Counted from the stretch's first letter, positions 44,506-54,547 are shown. The stretch: DNA of 64,000 nt from Streptomyces mexicanus (GCF_902506575.1 NZ_LR732544.1:5053915-5117914); one strand, 5' to 3'. Made by a program: numbers and translations. The notes: generated by a model not told the origin, from the letters alone.

Positions 44506-44937
44506 ATGAGTGGAGGCGCCGTTTCCGAAGCACCCGCCGCGATATCCGAGGCCGACGCCCCCGTCCGGACCCGGGGCGCCGCTGACGCCGTTGATGCCGT
44601 TGACGCTGCTGACGCCGTTGAGGACGTCGTCGAGCACGCCGCCGAAGACGACGCCGGAAACGACATCGAGGACGACGTCCAGGACCCCGCCCAGGTCGCT
44701 CGCCGGGCCCGCTGGACCGCCGCCGGCACCGGCGTGCTGCTGACCCTCGCCGGGTTCGCCGCGGCCCTGCTGCGCCTCGCCGCCTCCGCCCCGGCCCGCG
44801 TGCCCGCCGCCTACGGCGCCGGCGCCGCCGTCTGCGCGTGCGCCGCCCTCCTCGGCGCCCGGGGCCACACCCGGCGGGCGCTGTGGCTGCTGATCGCCGG
44901 GGTCATGGTGATGGCGCTCGGCGACCAGTTCGACTGA
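44506..44937 (+). CDS. Small membrane protein with acidic N-terminus (143 aa)
   Basis: The N-terminal half is acidic and Ala/Asp/Val-rich with short repeats (DAVDAVDAADAVEDVVEHA). The C-terminal half has three hydrophobic segments (GTGVLLTLAGFAAALL, YGAGAAVCACAALLGA, ALWLLIAGVMVMALG). TACGCT about 11 bp before the ATG and the absence of a clear ribosome-binding site fit a leaderless transcript. No known domain. An 18-bp tandem repeat array starts 14 bp after the stop. Confidence 0.65.
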   Translation: MSGGAVSEAPAAISEADAPVRTRGAADAVDAVDAADAVEDVVEHAAEDDAGNDIEDDVQDPAQVARRARWTAAGTGVLLTLAGFAAALLRLAASAPARVPAAYGAGAAVCACAALLGARGHTRRALWLLIAGVMVMALGDQFD

Positions 44938-44951
44938 GGCAGCCGGTTCCC

Positions 44952-45076
44952 CTGATCCGATCGACCGACTGATCCGATCGACCCGTCTGATCCGATCGAC
45001 CCGTCTGATTCGCTCGACCCGTCTGATTCGATCGACCGGACTGGTCCCATCGACCGGACTGATCCGATCGACCCCA
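44952..45076. repeat. Tandem array of seven 18-bp units
   Basis: Units start at 44952 (17 bp), 44969, 44987, 45005, 45023, 45041 and 45059, each near CTGATCCGATCGACCCGT; a further degenerate unit may begin at 45077. Units carry the palindrome CGATCG. The rest of the 44938-45320 intergenic region is less GC-rich and holds two ATGTGAAT copies near 45150 and 45174, probably the MMPL promoter region. Confidence 0.9.
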
Positions 45077-45320
45077 CTCAACCGATGGAACCGATGGGAC
45101 CCGGCGCGTCCGCCGAGTCGGCCGAGCGGGTGACAAACCTTCTGTGTCTGTCATGTGAATCGGGCGGCATCGATGTGAATAACGCCACGATCGCGCTAAA
45201 CGATCACAATTGCCTGCAAGAGTGTCCTCACCTTGCTCATGCGTTCTTTGCGGGCCGTTCACGTCATCGACGACTGTTCCCGGTCAAAGATCCACAAAAA
45301 GTCACCTGGGAGCACGTTCC

Positions 45321-47570
45321 GTGGCAGCCCTTGCGCGCTGGTGCGTCCGGCACCGCCTCGTCGCCGTTCTGCTCTGGCTTCTCGCCCTCGGCGGGATCAG
45401 CGTGGCCGCCGCCGTCGTCGGCCCGGCGTACTCCAATGACTACGAGGTCCCCGGCACCGAGTCCGGCCGGGCCACCCAGCTGCTGCGGGAGGGCTTCCCG
45501 GGCCTCGGCGGCGACAGCGACACCGTGGTCTGGCACACCCCCTCCGGCACGGTCCGCGCCGTCGACGTCGAACAGACCATGACCCGCACCCTGGACCGGA
45601 TCGAGACCCTGCCCGGGGTGTCGTCCGTGACCAGCCCGTACAAGGAGGCCCGGGGCGCGAGCCAGATCAGCCGCGACGGGCACACCGCCTACGCGACGGT
45701 CACCTTCGCCCGGCCGGCCCAGGACATCCCCGAGGCCCAGACCAAGGCCGTGGTCACGGCCGCCCGGGGCGCCCAGGGCGACGGGCTGGAGGTGGAGGTC
45801 GGCGGCAGCGCCGTGACCGTCCCCGGGGCCTCCGGCGGGCATGTCGCCGAGATCGTCGGCGTGGCCGTGGCCGGGGTCGTGCTGCTCCTGGCGTTCGGCT
45901 CGCTCGCCGCCTCCCTGCTGCCCCTGGCGACCGCCCTGGTCGGCGTCGGCACCGCCTACGGCGCCATCGAACTGCTCGGCCACGCCATGACCGTGGCCGG
46001 TTTCGCGCCGATGCTCGGCATGCTCGTCGGGCTCGGCGTCGGCATCGACTACGCGCTGTTCATCGTCACCCGCCACCGACGCGGCCTGAAACGCGGGCTG
46101 AGCGTCACCGAGGCGGCCACGGACGCGGTCGCCACCACCGGGCGGGCCGTCGTCTTCGCCGGCGCGACCGTGTGCATCGCCCTGCTGGGCATGCTGATCC
46201 TGCGCCTGAGCTTCCTCAACGGGGTGGCCGTCGCCGCCGCCTCGACCGTCGCGCTCACCGTCGCGGCCTCGGTGACGCTGCTGCCGGCCCTGCTGTCGTT
46301 CATCGGCCCGCGCGCCCTGAGCGGCCGCGAGCGGCGCCGGCTGGCCGAGCACGGCCCCGAACCGGTGCTGCCCACCGGGTTCGCCGCCCGCTGGTCGGCC
46401 TTCGTCGAACGCCACCCCAAGCTGCTCGGCGGCCTCGCCCTGGCCGTCATCACCGTGCTCGCGCTGCCGACCTTCTCCCTCCACCTGGGCACCTCCGACC
46501 AGGGCAACGACCCGAAGTCGTCGACCACCCGCAAGGCCTACGACCTCGTCGCCGAGGGCTTCGGCCCGGGCGTCAACGGCCCGCTCACCCTGGTGACGCG
46601 CGTCGACGGCGCCGAGGACCGGCTCGCCCTGGACAACCTCGGCACCACCCTGCGCGGCACCCAGGACGTCGCCGCGGTCACCCCGGTGACCTACAACACC
46701 GGCGGGACCACCGCGTACCTGACCGTCGTCCCCGACTCCGCGCCCCAGTCGCAGCGCACCAGTGACCTCGTCGACCGGCTGCGCACCGGGGTGCTGCCCC
46801 GCGCCGAGACGGGCACCACGCTGGACGTGCAGGTCGGCGGGGTGACGGCCGGCTACGACGACTTCGCCGACGTCATCGTCGGCAGGCTGCCGCTGTTCGT
46901 CGGTGTCGTCATCGGCTTCGGCTGTGTCCTGCTGCTGCTCGCCTTCCGGTCCGTCGGCATCCCGCTGAAGGCCGCCGCGATGAACGTCGCCGCCGTCGCC
47001 GCGGCCTTCGGCGTGGTCGTCGCGATCTTCCAGTGGGGCTGGGGCAGCGAGTTCCTGGGCCTCGGCCGGGCCGGGCCGATCGAGCCCTTCCTGCCCGTGA
47101 TCATGGTCTCGGTGCTCTTCGGCCTGTCCATGGACTACCAGGTGTTCCTGCTCACCCGGATGTACGAGGAGTGGCTGGAGACCGGCGACAACCGCCGTGC
47201 CGTCCGCATCGGTCTGGCCGAGACCAGCCGGGTGATCAACTCCGCGGCGATCATCATGATCTCCGTCTTCCTCGCGTTCGTGCTCGGCGGGGACCGGGTG
47301 ATCGCCATGTTCGGCATCGCGCTCGCCGCCGCCGTCGCCCTGGACGCCTTCGTCCTGCGCACCCTGCTCGTACCCGCCCTGATGCACCTGCTCGGCCGCG
47401 CCAACTGGTGGTTGCCGCGCCGCCTGGACCGCGTCCTGCCCCGGATCAGCATCGAACCGCCCGAGTGCCGCGCGGCCCAGCAGCGACTCTCCGGGGTCGT
47501 GGCGGCCGTGGCGCGGGGGCAGGAGCGGCACGCAGAACAGCGGCGGGACGTACGGGACACCCCTGCGTGA
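45321..47570 (+). CDS. MMPL-family RND-type membrane transporter
   Basis: The 749-residue protein has two MMPL domains, each with a large extracytoplasmic loop and a block of membrane helices (about 12 in total). Typical segments are VGTAYGAIELLGHAMTVAGFAPMLGMLVGLGVGIDYALFIVTRHR in the first half and MVSVLFGLSMDYQVFLLTRMYEEW in the second, both with the D-Y proton-relay pattern. Family members export lipids or drugs; no substrate can be assigned. GTG 45321 is chosen because GGGAG lies 8 nt upstream and the protein then starts at the first membrane segment. Confidence 0.92.
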   Translation: MAALARWCVRHRLVAVLLWLLALGGISVAAAVVGPAYSNDYEVPGTESGRATQLLREGFPGLGGDSDTVVWHTPSGTVRAVDVEQTMTRTLDRIETLPGVSSVTSPYKEARGASQISRDGHTAYATVTFARPAQDIPEAQTKAVVTAARGAQGDGLEVEVGGSAVTVPGASGGHVAEIVGVAVAGVVLLLAFGSLAASLLPLATALVGVGTAYGAIELLGHAMTVAGFAPMLGMLVGLGVGIDYALFIVTRHRRGLKRGLSVTEAATDAVATTGRAVVFAGATVCIALLGMLILRLSFLNGVAVAAASTVALTVAASVTLLPALLSFIGPRALSGRERRRLAEHGPEPVLPTGFAARWSAFVERHPKLLGGLALAVITVLALPTFSLHLGTSDQGNDPKSSTTRKAYDLVAEGFGPGVNGPLTLVTRVDGAEDRLALDNLGTTLRGTQDVAAVTPVTYNTGGTTAYLTVVPDSAPQSQRTSDLVDRLRTGVLPRAETGTTLDVQVGGVTAGYDDFADVIVGRLPLFVGVVIGFGCVLLLLAFRSVGIPLKAAAMNVAAVAAAFGVVVAIFQWGWGSEFLGLGRAGPIEPFLPVIMVSVLFGLSMDYQVFLLTRMYEEWLETGDNRRAVRIGLAETSRVINSAAIIMISVFLAFVLGGDRVIAMFGIALAAAVALDAFVLRTLLVPALMHLLGRANWWLPRRLDRVLPRISIEPPECRAAQQRLSGVVAAVARGQERHAEQRRDVRDTPA

Positions 47571-47664
47571 GCCGCGGGACACCCGTGGGCGCACAGCCGG
47601 GTCACGGCCCGGCGCCCGGCGATCATTAAGGCAGCTCTCAGACAGCGTCCGTACGGTGCCCGGC

Positions 47665-48294
47665 ATGGGAACCAAGACCGCGGACGAGACAGCCACCGCA
47701 GACACCACCACGGACGCCACCGCACAAGCCACCACGGACACCACAGCGGACACCTCCGCACAGGAGAAGGACCAGACCGGCACGACCGGTGAGACCGGCA
47801 CGACCGACGAGGCAAGTGCGACGGATGAGGCCGCCGCGACGGACGAGGCCGGTACGGCCGCCGACGCCGACGCCGGTGACGCGGAAGGCGGGAAGCCCGC
47901 TCCCTCCGGAGTCGGCCAGGGCGCCGGTGCCGTGGTCTCCGCCGCGCTCGGCCTGATCTCGCTCAGCGGCAGCTGGGTGGGGACGGTGGCCGCCGCGCGC
48001 GAGCAGCTGATCGGCCAGCTGCGGACCTCCACCTCCGCGAGCGTCGCCACGCAGCTCAAGGAGGTCTACGGCGACTCCTGGCACACCACCGCCCTGTGCG
48101 GCGGGCTGTTCGCGCTCCTGGCTCTCGTCGTCGGCGTCGCGGTGCTCGCCCGCCCCGCCTTCGGGAGCCCGGGCCGAACGCAGGCGGCGTGGATCAAGTC
48201 GGTCTCCTGGGCCGGTGTGATCCTCGGCGTCATCGGCCTGCTGCTGGCCGTGCTGAAGTTCAGCGACGCGCTGCTCGCCCTGCCGTCCACCTGA
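47665..48294 (+). CDS. Membrane protein with long Thr/Ala/Asp-rich N-terminal tail (209 aa)
   Basis: The first 85 residues are low-complexity (repeated TTD, ATDEA and TADT motifs) and probably disordered. The C-terminal part has about three membrane segments (AVVSAALGLISLSGSWVG, ALCGGLFALLALVVGVAVLA, VSWAGVILGVIGLLLAVL). TACGGT sits about 8 bp before the ATG, so a leaderless transcript is plausible. GTG 47656 is an alternative start. No known domain. Confidence 0.65.
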   Translation: MGTKTADETATADTTTDATAQATTDTTADTSAQEKDQTGTTGETGTTDEASATDEAAATDEAGTAADADAGDAEGGKPAPSGVGQGAGAVVSAALGLISLSGSWVGTVAAAREQLIGQLRTSTSASVATQLKEVYGDSWHTTALCGGLFALLALVVGVAVLARPAFGSPGRTQAAWIKSVSWAGVILGVIGLLLAVLKFSDALLALPST

Positions 48295-48303
48295 GCGGCA
48301 CCC

Positions 48304-48366
48304 GCGGGCGGCAGCACCCCGGACCCGGGCGGCAGCATGCCGGATCCGGGCGGCAGCACCCCAACC
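48304..48366. repeat. Three 21-bp tandem repeats
   Basis: Units start at 48304, 48325 and 48346 and share the core GGGCGGCAGCA. They lie shortly after the stop of the preceding gene. Confidence 0.75.
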
Positions 48367-48568
48367 CGGTCCCTCAGCATCCTGGACGAGCGGTTCGCGA
48401 GCCCGGGCAAGGGCCTTAGGACCCCTCAGGGACACCCCGGGCGGATCTGAGGCCCACGGCGCCGCCGAAGATGCGGAACTCGCCCGATGCGGCCGGCCCC
48501 CCTCAGCACCGAGTGTGGAGTCGTCCGGCGCACCACGCCGGAGCCACCACGTTCCGGGGAGGGACACC

Positions 48569-48754
48569 ATGGTCGAGTACGAGATCCACCGGCTGCGCGC
48601 CGCCGAGCTGCGCCACCTGGCCGCACACCAGCGGCTGGTCGGCGAGGCCCTGCGGGCCCGCCGGGCCGCCCGGCGCTCAGCCGGCGCCGAGGCACCCGGC
48701 CCCCGGGCGGACACCCACGGCCCCCGCCGGAACCGGTTCACCCGGGCCGCATGA
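48569..48754 (+). CDS. Small basic protein coupled to the LAL regulator (61 aa)
   Basis: The 61-residue protein has an N-terminal helix (EYEIHRLRAAELRHLAAHQRLVGEALRARRAARR) and a Pro/Arg-rich tail. It has a strong ribosome-binding site (GGGGAGGGACACC) and its stop overlaps the ATG of the next gene (ATGA). Similar short proteins are common in Streptomyces, but I do not recognise a function. Confidence 0.7.
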   Translation: MVEYEIHRLRAAELRHLAAHQRLVGEALRARRAARRSAGAEAPGPRADTHGPRRNRFTRAA

Positions 48755-51700
48755 CGGCGTCGGCGGACGAGCCCGCGGCCCCGGGCGCCCTCGCCAGGGT
48801 GAGGACCGGCGCCGCGGCGGCCCGCGCCACGACGACCGGCACCCCGAAAACCCGGGCCGAGAGGAACGGTGCCGAGAAGACCGGTCCGGCGACGACGGGG
48901 GCGGAGAAGACCGGTCCGGCGACAACGGGGGCGGAGAAGACCGGTCCGGCGACGACGGGTACCGAGGAGGCCGGCGCGGCGAAGACCCGTACCGAGATGA
49001 CCGGCGCGGCGAAGACTCATGCCGAGATGACCGGCGCGGCGAGAACCGGTCCCAACAGACCCGCCACGGCGAGAACCGGTCCCGACAGACCCGCGATGGC
49101 GAAAACCGATGCCGCACTGTCGGACCCTCGTGCGATCCTCAGGGCCGTGGAGACCAGGTCCGTCAGTCCGGTGTTCGTCGGCCGTGCCAGCGAGTTGGAC
49201 ACGCTGCACGGCGCGCTGTCCCGTGCCGCCGCGGGAGAGCCGCAGGCCCTGCTGATCGGTGGTGAGGCCGGTGTCGGCAAGACACGGCTGATCGAGGAGT
49301 TCGCGGCCGCCGCCGGGCGCCGGGGTGCGGTCGTCGCGGTCGGCGGCTGCGTGGAGATCGGCGCCGACGGGCTGCCGTTCGCCCCGTTCTCCACCGCGCT
49401 GCGGGCGCTGCGCCGGGCTCTGCCCGACGCACTCGCCGCCGCGGCGGCCGGCCAGGAGGAGGAACTGGCCCGGCTGCTGCCCGAGCTGGGCGAGCAGCCC
49501 GTCGCCCGGCGGGCCGGCCGGCACGACGAGGAGGGCACCGCCCGCCTGTTCGAACTCACCGCCCGCCTGCTGGAGCAGGTCGCCGCGCAGCACACCGTGG
49601 TCCTCGCCCTGGAGGACCTGCACTGGGCCGACGCCTCCACCCGGCACCTGCTGGCCTACCTCTTCCGCACCCTGCGCACCGGCCGCCTGGTCGTCCTGGC
49701 CAGTTACCGCTCCGACGACATCCACCGCCGCCACCCGCTGCGCCCCCTGCTGGCCGAACTGGACCGGCTGCGCACCGTGCAGCGCATCGAGCTGGCCCGC
49801 TTCACCCGGCAGGAGGTCGGCCGTCAGATCGCCGGCATCCTGGCCGCCGAACCGGACCCCGCCCAGGTGGACGAGATCTTCGAACGCTCCGACGGCAACG
49901 CCTTCTTCGTGGAGGAACTCGCCGTCGCCGCCCATGAGGGCTGCTGCGCCGACCTCAGCGACTCGCTGCGCGACCTGCTCCTGGTCCGGGTCGAGGCGCT
50001 GCCCGAGCGGGCCCAGCGCATCGTGCGCATCGCCGCCGAGGGCGGCTCCACCATCGAGCACCGACTGCTGGCCGCCGCGGCCGGGCTCGCCGAGGACGAC
50101 CTCATCGAGGCGCTGCGCGCGGCCGTGAACGCCAACATCCTCATCGCCGCACCCACCGGGGACGGCTACCGCTTCCGGCACTCCCTGGTCCGCGAGGCCG
50201 TCGGCGACGACCTGCTGCCCGGCGAGCGAGCCCGCCTGAACCGCCGCTACGCCCAGGCACTGGAGGCCGACCCCACGCTCGTCCCCGCCGACGAGCGCGT
50301 CATGCGGCTGGCCAGCTACTGGTACCACGCCCACGACCCGGCCAAGGCGCTGCCCGCCGTCCTGGCCGCCTCCGTCGTGGCCCGCGCCCGCCACGCCTAC
50401 AGCGAGCAACTGCGCCTGCTGGAACGGGCGATGGAGCTGTGGGACACCGCCCCCGAGGAGGTGCGCGAGCAACTGCGGCCCGTCGACTACACCGAGGTCT
50501 ACCCTCCCTGCGGCTGCGACCCCGCCACCACGCCCCTGCGCTACCTGGACCTGATGGCGGAGGCGGCCGTCGCCGGCCGCCTGTGCGGGGAGCGGGAACG
50601 CGCCCTGAAGATCACCAAGCGGGCGCTGCGCCTGCTGGAGGAGGAGCACGACCCCCTGCGGGCCGCCTGGTTCTGGATCCAGCGCTCCCGGCTGGTGCAG
50701 GCCAAGGCGCAGGGCGACGGCTGGGCGGAACTGGCCCGCGCCCAGGAGCTGGTGCGGGGCCTGCCGCCGTCCGAGGTGCACGCCGAAGTCCTCGCCAACG
50801 TCGCCAACTGGTCGATGGTGCACGAGCCCGGCCCCGAGGCGTTCTCGGCCGCCGAACGCGCCGTGGAGTACGCGCGCATGGTCGGCGTCCGGGAGATCGA
50901 GATGTCCGCGCGCCTCACCCTGGGCGGGCTCATGGTCCAGTCCGGCGACGTCGAGGCGGGACTGGCCGAGATGTACGAGGTCAACGAGCGCACCGTGCAG
51001 GAGGGCCTCGCCGTGGTCGCCGGGCGCTCCTACGTCAACCTGCCGTCCGAACTGGAGGCCGTGGGCCGCTCCCGCGAGGCCGTCCCGCTGCTGGAGCGGG
51101 GGATCGCCCACACCCGCGGCCACGGCCTGCTCGACCAGGAGGCATGGGTGTGGGGCAACCTCGCCGAGTCCCTGTTCACCATGGGCCGTTGGGAGGAGGC
51201 CGCCGAGGCGGCGTCCCGGTCCCGGCGGGTCGGGCAGAGCGCCAAGCCGCGCGCCTTCCACGCCCGGGTCCGCGCCGAACTCGCCGTCGCCCGCGGCGAG
51301 CTGGCCGAAGCGGCCACGCACCTGGCCGAGGCCCGCGCTCACTTCGGCACCCACGACTTCGCCCCGCAGCACGCCCTCCCGCTGGCCCGGCTCGCGATCG
51401 AGATCGCTGCGGGCGAAGGCCGCCTGTCCGACGCCCGCGCCGAACTCGACCGCGTCCTGGACACGGCTTCCCGCCCGGCACCCAGCGCTACGGCTGGCCC
51501 CTGCTGCTGTCCGCCGCCACCACGGAGGCCACCGCGGTCGGGCTGCCCGGCGCCGACCCCGGGCGGCCCCGCGTCCTGGACCGCATCCGCCGGGCCGCCA
51601 AGGCACTGCCCGCCGACGTGCCCGTCTGGCAGGCCCACGAACGCTGGGTGCGGGCCGAACTGCTGCGGGCCGAGGGCCGCGGCCGACCCGACGACTGGAC

Positions 51701-52190
51701 CGAGATCGTCGCCGCCTTCGAGACGCTGGAACGCCCCTACGACCTCGCCCGCGTCCGTTGCCGCCTGGCCGAGGCGCTGCTCGCCGGCGACGACGACCAG
51801 CGCCCGCGCGCCACGGAACTGCTGCGCCTGGCGCACGCCACCGCCGAGCACCTGCGGGCCCGCCCGCTCGCCGACGCCGTCGCCCAGGTTGCCCGGCGCG
51901 CCCGCCTGCCCCTGACCTGCGCCCCGCGGCAGGCCGCAGAGCCCGCCGATCCGGCGCAGGCGCTGGGCCTGACCGGCCGTGAACGCGACGTGCTGCGCCT
52001 GGTCTCGCTGGGCCGCACCAACCGCCAGATAGCCGAGGAGCTGTTCATCTCCCCGAAGACGGCCAGCGTCCACGTCTCGAACATCCTGGCGAAACTGGCC
52101 GTCTCCAGTCGCGGCGAGGCGGCCGCGGTGGCCCACCGGCTGGGGCTGTTCGCCCAGGACGCGGGGGAGCGGCTGGTCGCGGGACTGTAG
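48751..52190 (+). pseudogene. Large LuxR-family ATP-binding regulator (LAL), broken by a 1-bp frameshift
   Basis: The N-terminal part holds an AAA/NB-ARC-like ATPase (SPVFVGRASELDTLHGAL, Walker A GEAGVGKTR, Walker B VVLALEDLHWAD) and a long helical TPR-like middle. The C-terminal LuxR HTH (LTGRERDVLRLVSLGRTNRQIAEELFISPKTASVHVSNIL) is in a different frame. The frames meet at about 51460-51470, where GAC-ACG-GC-TTC would read as D-T-G-F with one extra G (CGGGC for CGGC at 51464-51467). As written, translation from 48751 stops at 51915 after nonsense residues and lacks the HTH. Restoring the base gives a protein of about 1146 residues. Start ATG 48751 is coupled to the small gene, but the repeats suggest the true start may be GTG 49147. 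Confidence 0.85.
48871..49110 (+). repeat. Eight 30-bp tandem repeats at the 5' end of the LAL gene
   Basis: Units start every 30 bp from 48871 to 49081. Units 1-3 are nearly identical (10-residue unit AEKTGPATTG); units 4-8 diverge progressively (TEEAGAAKTR, TEMTGAAKTH, AEMTGAARTG, PNRPATARTG, PDRPAMAKTD). A degenerate unit may precede them at 48841. Confidence 0.95.
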
Positions 52191-52202
52191 CCCGGACAGG
52201 CT

Positions 52203-53366
52203 TCAGGACACCCGCAGCTCCAGGATCCGGTCGTCGCCCTTCTTCGGGTCGCCCCGGCCGTCGGTGTTGCTGGTGACCAGCCAGAGCCTGCCGTCGCCCG
52301 CCGGCGCGACCGTGCGCAGCCGGCCGTAGGTGTGCGTGAGGAACGCCTGCGGGGCCGCCGCCGCCCGCGTGTCCTTCAGGGGGATGCGCCACAGCCGCTC
52401 GCCCTTCAGGCCGGCCATCCAGATCGAGCCCTCGACGTAGGCGATGCCGCTGGGGGAGGCGACGTCCGTGTGCCACTGGGCGATCGGGTCCTGGTAGCGG
52501 GGGTCACCGGACCTGCCTTCGGCGTCCGGCCAGCCGTAGTTGGCGCCCGGCTTGATCGCGTTCAGCTCGTCCCAGGTGTCCTGACCGAACTCCGAGGCGA
52601 ACAGGCGCTGCTTGTCGTCCCAGGCCAGGCCCTGCACATTGCGGTGGCCGTAGCTGTAGACCGGGGAGCCGGGGAAGGGGTTGCCCGGGGCCGGCTCGCC
52701 CTCGGGCGTCAGGCGCAGGATCTTGCCGCCGAGGTTCTTCCTGTCCTGTGCCAGCCCCCGCCGGCCGCTCTCGCCGGTGCCGGCGTACAGCATCCCGTCC
52801 GGGCCGAAGGCGATCCGGCCGCCGTTGTGGACGAAGCCCTTGGGGATGCCCTTGAACACCGTGTCGGGCGCGCCCAGTTGCTCGCCGGCGGGCTTCGCCG
52901 GGTCGTACAGCATCCGCACGATGCGGTTGTCGGAGGCGGAGGTGAAGCAGGCGTAGACCATGTGGTCGGAGGCGAAGCCGGGGGAGAGCGCGATGCCCAG
53001 GAGGCCGCCCTCGCCTTCCGGCGCCACCCCGGAGACCGTGCCCAGCAGGGTCTTCCGGCCGGTCTTCACGTCCACCCGCGTGATCGTCGCCTGGTCCCGG
53101 GAGGACACCAGAAGAGCGCCGTCGGGCAGCTCGGCCAGGCCCCACGGGGAATTCAGGCCCTGTGCCACCGTCCGCAGCACCTTCACGGAGCCCTTGGCCG
53201 GCGGGGTGCTCTCCCGGTCCGGCGCCGAGGGCGACGGCGCGCCGGCCGTACGGCTGGGCGCACCCCCGCTCCCGCCACCCCCGCCGGGCGACGACCCGCC
53301 CGAGGAGCATCCCGCCACCAGCAGCACGGCGGCGGCCAGCACGCCCGTCACAGCTCGGCGTCGCAC
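52203..53366 (-). CDS. PQQ-type sugar dehydrogenase-like lipoprotein (soluble glucose/sorbosone dehydrogenase family)
   Basis: The 387-residue protein has a lipoprotein signal (AVTGVLAAAVLLVAGCSSG) and a Gly/Ser/Pro linker. The rest is a six-bladed propeller of the soluble glucose dehydrogenase family: VAQGLNSPWGLAELPDGALLVSSRD, GEGGLLGIALSPGFASDHMVYA, HNGGRIAFGPDGMLYAGTGE, YGHRNVQGLAWD and a C-terminal LVTSNTDGRGDPKKGDDRI. Whether it binds PQQ is unknown. GTG 53366 has GAAGGGAC upstream and gives a proper lipoprotein signal, so the longer frame to 53459 is rejected. Confidence 0.88.
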   Translation of the reverse strand: MRRRAVTGVLAAAVLLVAGCSSGGSSPGGGGGSGGAPSRTAGAPSPSAPDRESTPPAKGSVKVLRTVAQGLNSPWGLAELPDGALLVSSRDQATITRVDVKTGRKTLLGTVSGVAPEGEGGLLGIALSPGFASDHMVYACFTSASDNRIVRMLYDPAKPAGEQLGAPDTVFKGIPKGFVHNGGRIAFGPDGMLYAGTGESGRRGLAQDRKNLGGKILRLTPEGEPAPGNPFPGSPVYSYGHRNVQGLAWDDKQRLFASEFGQDTWDELNAIKPGANYGWPDAEGRSGDPRYQDPIAQWHTDVASPSGIAYVEGSIWMAGLKGERLWRIPLKDTRAAAAPQAFLTHTYGRLRTVAPAGDGRLWLVTSNTDGRGDPKKGDDRILELRVS

Positions 53367-53471
53367 GATCCCGTCCCTTCGTCGCAGCGGCCGGCGGTCA
53401 CTCGCACACCGCCCACGCCCTCCAGGTTCCCGCCCGGACGCGGCCCCCGCTACGCGCACCGCGCGCGCACG

Positions 53472-54470
53472 TCAGTCCCACGACCCCCGCGCCGCCGGCA
53501 GGTGCCGCAGCTCCGCCAGGTCCTCGGGGGTCAGGCGCAGCCCGGCCGCGCCCGCGTTCTCGGTGGCCCAGCGGGCCTGCTTGGTGCCCGGCACCGGGAT
53601 CACGTGCGGCCCCTGGGCCAGCACCCAGGCCAGGGCCACCTGCGCGGGGGTGACGTCCGCGCCGTGGCGGGCGGCCACGCGGCGCAGCCCGGCGACGATC
53701 GGCTGGTTCGCCGCCATCATCTCGGCGGTGAACCGCGGGTGCCGGGCCCGCAGGTCGTCCGGTTCGAAACCCTGCCCGGGGGTGAGCGTGCCGGTCAGGA
53801 AGCCGTTGCCGAGCGGCATCGCCGCCAGGAAGCCGATCCCGCGCGCCGCGCACCAGGGCAGCAGCGAACCCAGCGCCTCCGGGGACCACACCGACAGCTC
53901 GGCCTGTACCGCGCTCACCGGGAAGACCTGCTGCACCCGCTCCAACTGCCGGATCGTGCCGTTGTACAGCCCCGCCCCCGACCGGCGCCCGCCGCGCACC
54001 CCCACGGCGCACAGGCCCAGCGCGCGCACCTTCCCGGCCCGCACCAGCTCCGCCATCGCCCCCCAGGTCTCCTCGACAGGCACCTCGGGGTCGGCGCGGT
54101 GCAGCTGGTACAGGTCGATGACGTCCGTCTGCAGCCGCCGCAGCGAGGCGTCGCAGGCCCGCCGGACGTAGCCGGGCCGCCCGTTGGCCACGATGTGCTG
54201 CTCGCCCACCAGCAGGCCCACCTTCGTCGAGACGAAGGCCTCCGAGCGCCGCTCCTTCAGCACCCGTCCGAGCAGCAGCTCGTTGGTGAACGGGCCGTAC
54301 ATGTCGGCGGTGTCCAGCAGCGTCGAGCCCAGGTCCAGCGCCCGGTGCACGGTCCTGAGCGACTCCGTCCCCCGCTGCCGCGACGCGCTGTACGCCCAGC
54401 TCATCGGCATGCACCCGAGTCCCACGGCCCCCACCGCGAGTGCCGTCGCGCCGATCGTCCTGCGCTCCAC
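53472..54470 (-). CDS. Aldo/keto reductase
   Basis: The 332-residue TIM-barrel oxidoreductase shows the catalytic tetrad of the family: Asp and Tyr in LLDTADMYGPFTNE, Lys in FVSTKVGLL and His in LYQLHRADPE. The C-terminal NADPH site (IPVPGTKQARWATENAGA) is present. The first residues RRTIGATALAVGAVGLGCMPMSWAY are those of the AKR13-like group. GTG 54470 is chosen because GAGGGAGGG lies about 12 nt upstream. Substrate unknown. It is divergent from the hydroxyacid dehydrogenase gene. Confidence 0.9.
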   Translation of the reverse strand: MERRTIGATALAVGAVGLGCMPMSWAYSASRQRGTESLRTVHRALDLGSTLLDTADMYGPFTNELLLGRVLKERRSEAFVSTKVGLLVGEQHIVANGRPGYVRRACDASLRRLQTDVIDLYQLHRADPEVPVEETWGAMAELVRAGKVRALGLCAVGVRGGRRSGAGLYNGTIRQLERVQQVFPVSAVQAELSVWSPEALGSLLPWCAARGIGFLAAMPLGNGFLTGTLTPGQGFEPDDLRARHPRFTAEMMAANQPIVAGLRRVAARHGADVTPAQVALAWVLAQGPHVIPVPGTKQARWATENAGAAGLRLTPEDLAELRHLPAARGSWD

Positions 54471-54547
54471 CTCGCCGTAACCCTCCCTCGCCTGCGCTTC
54501 ACCAACCTAACCTCTGGCCGCGCCCGCCCCTGACATAGCCTCCTGCC

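Noticed and set aside
44952..45076. CRISPR-like array
   Set aside because: The 18-bp units are directly joined with no unique spacers and no cas genes are present.
47638..51606. 1322-codon open frame on the minus strand
   Set aside because: It crosses several genes antisense and has repeated Gly/Arg-rich composition with no domain.
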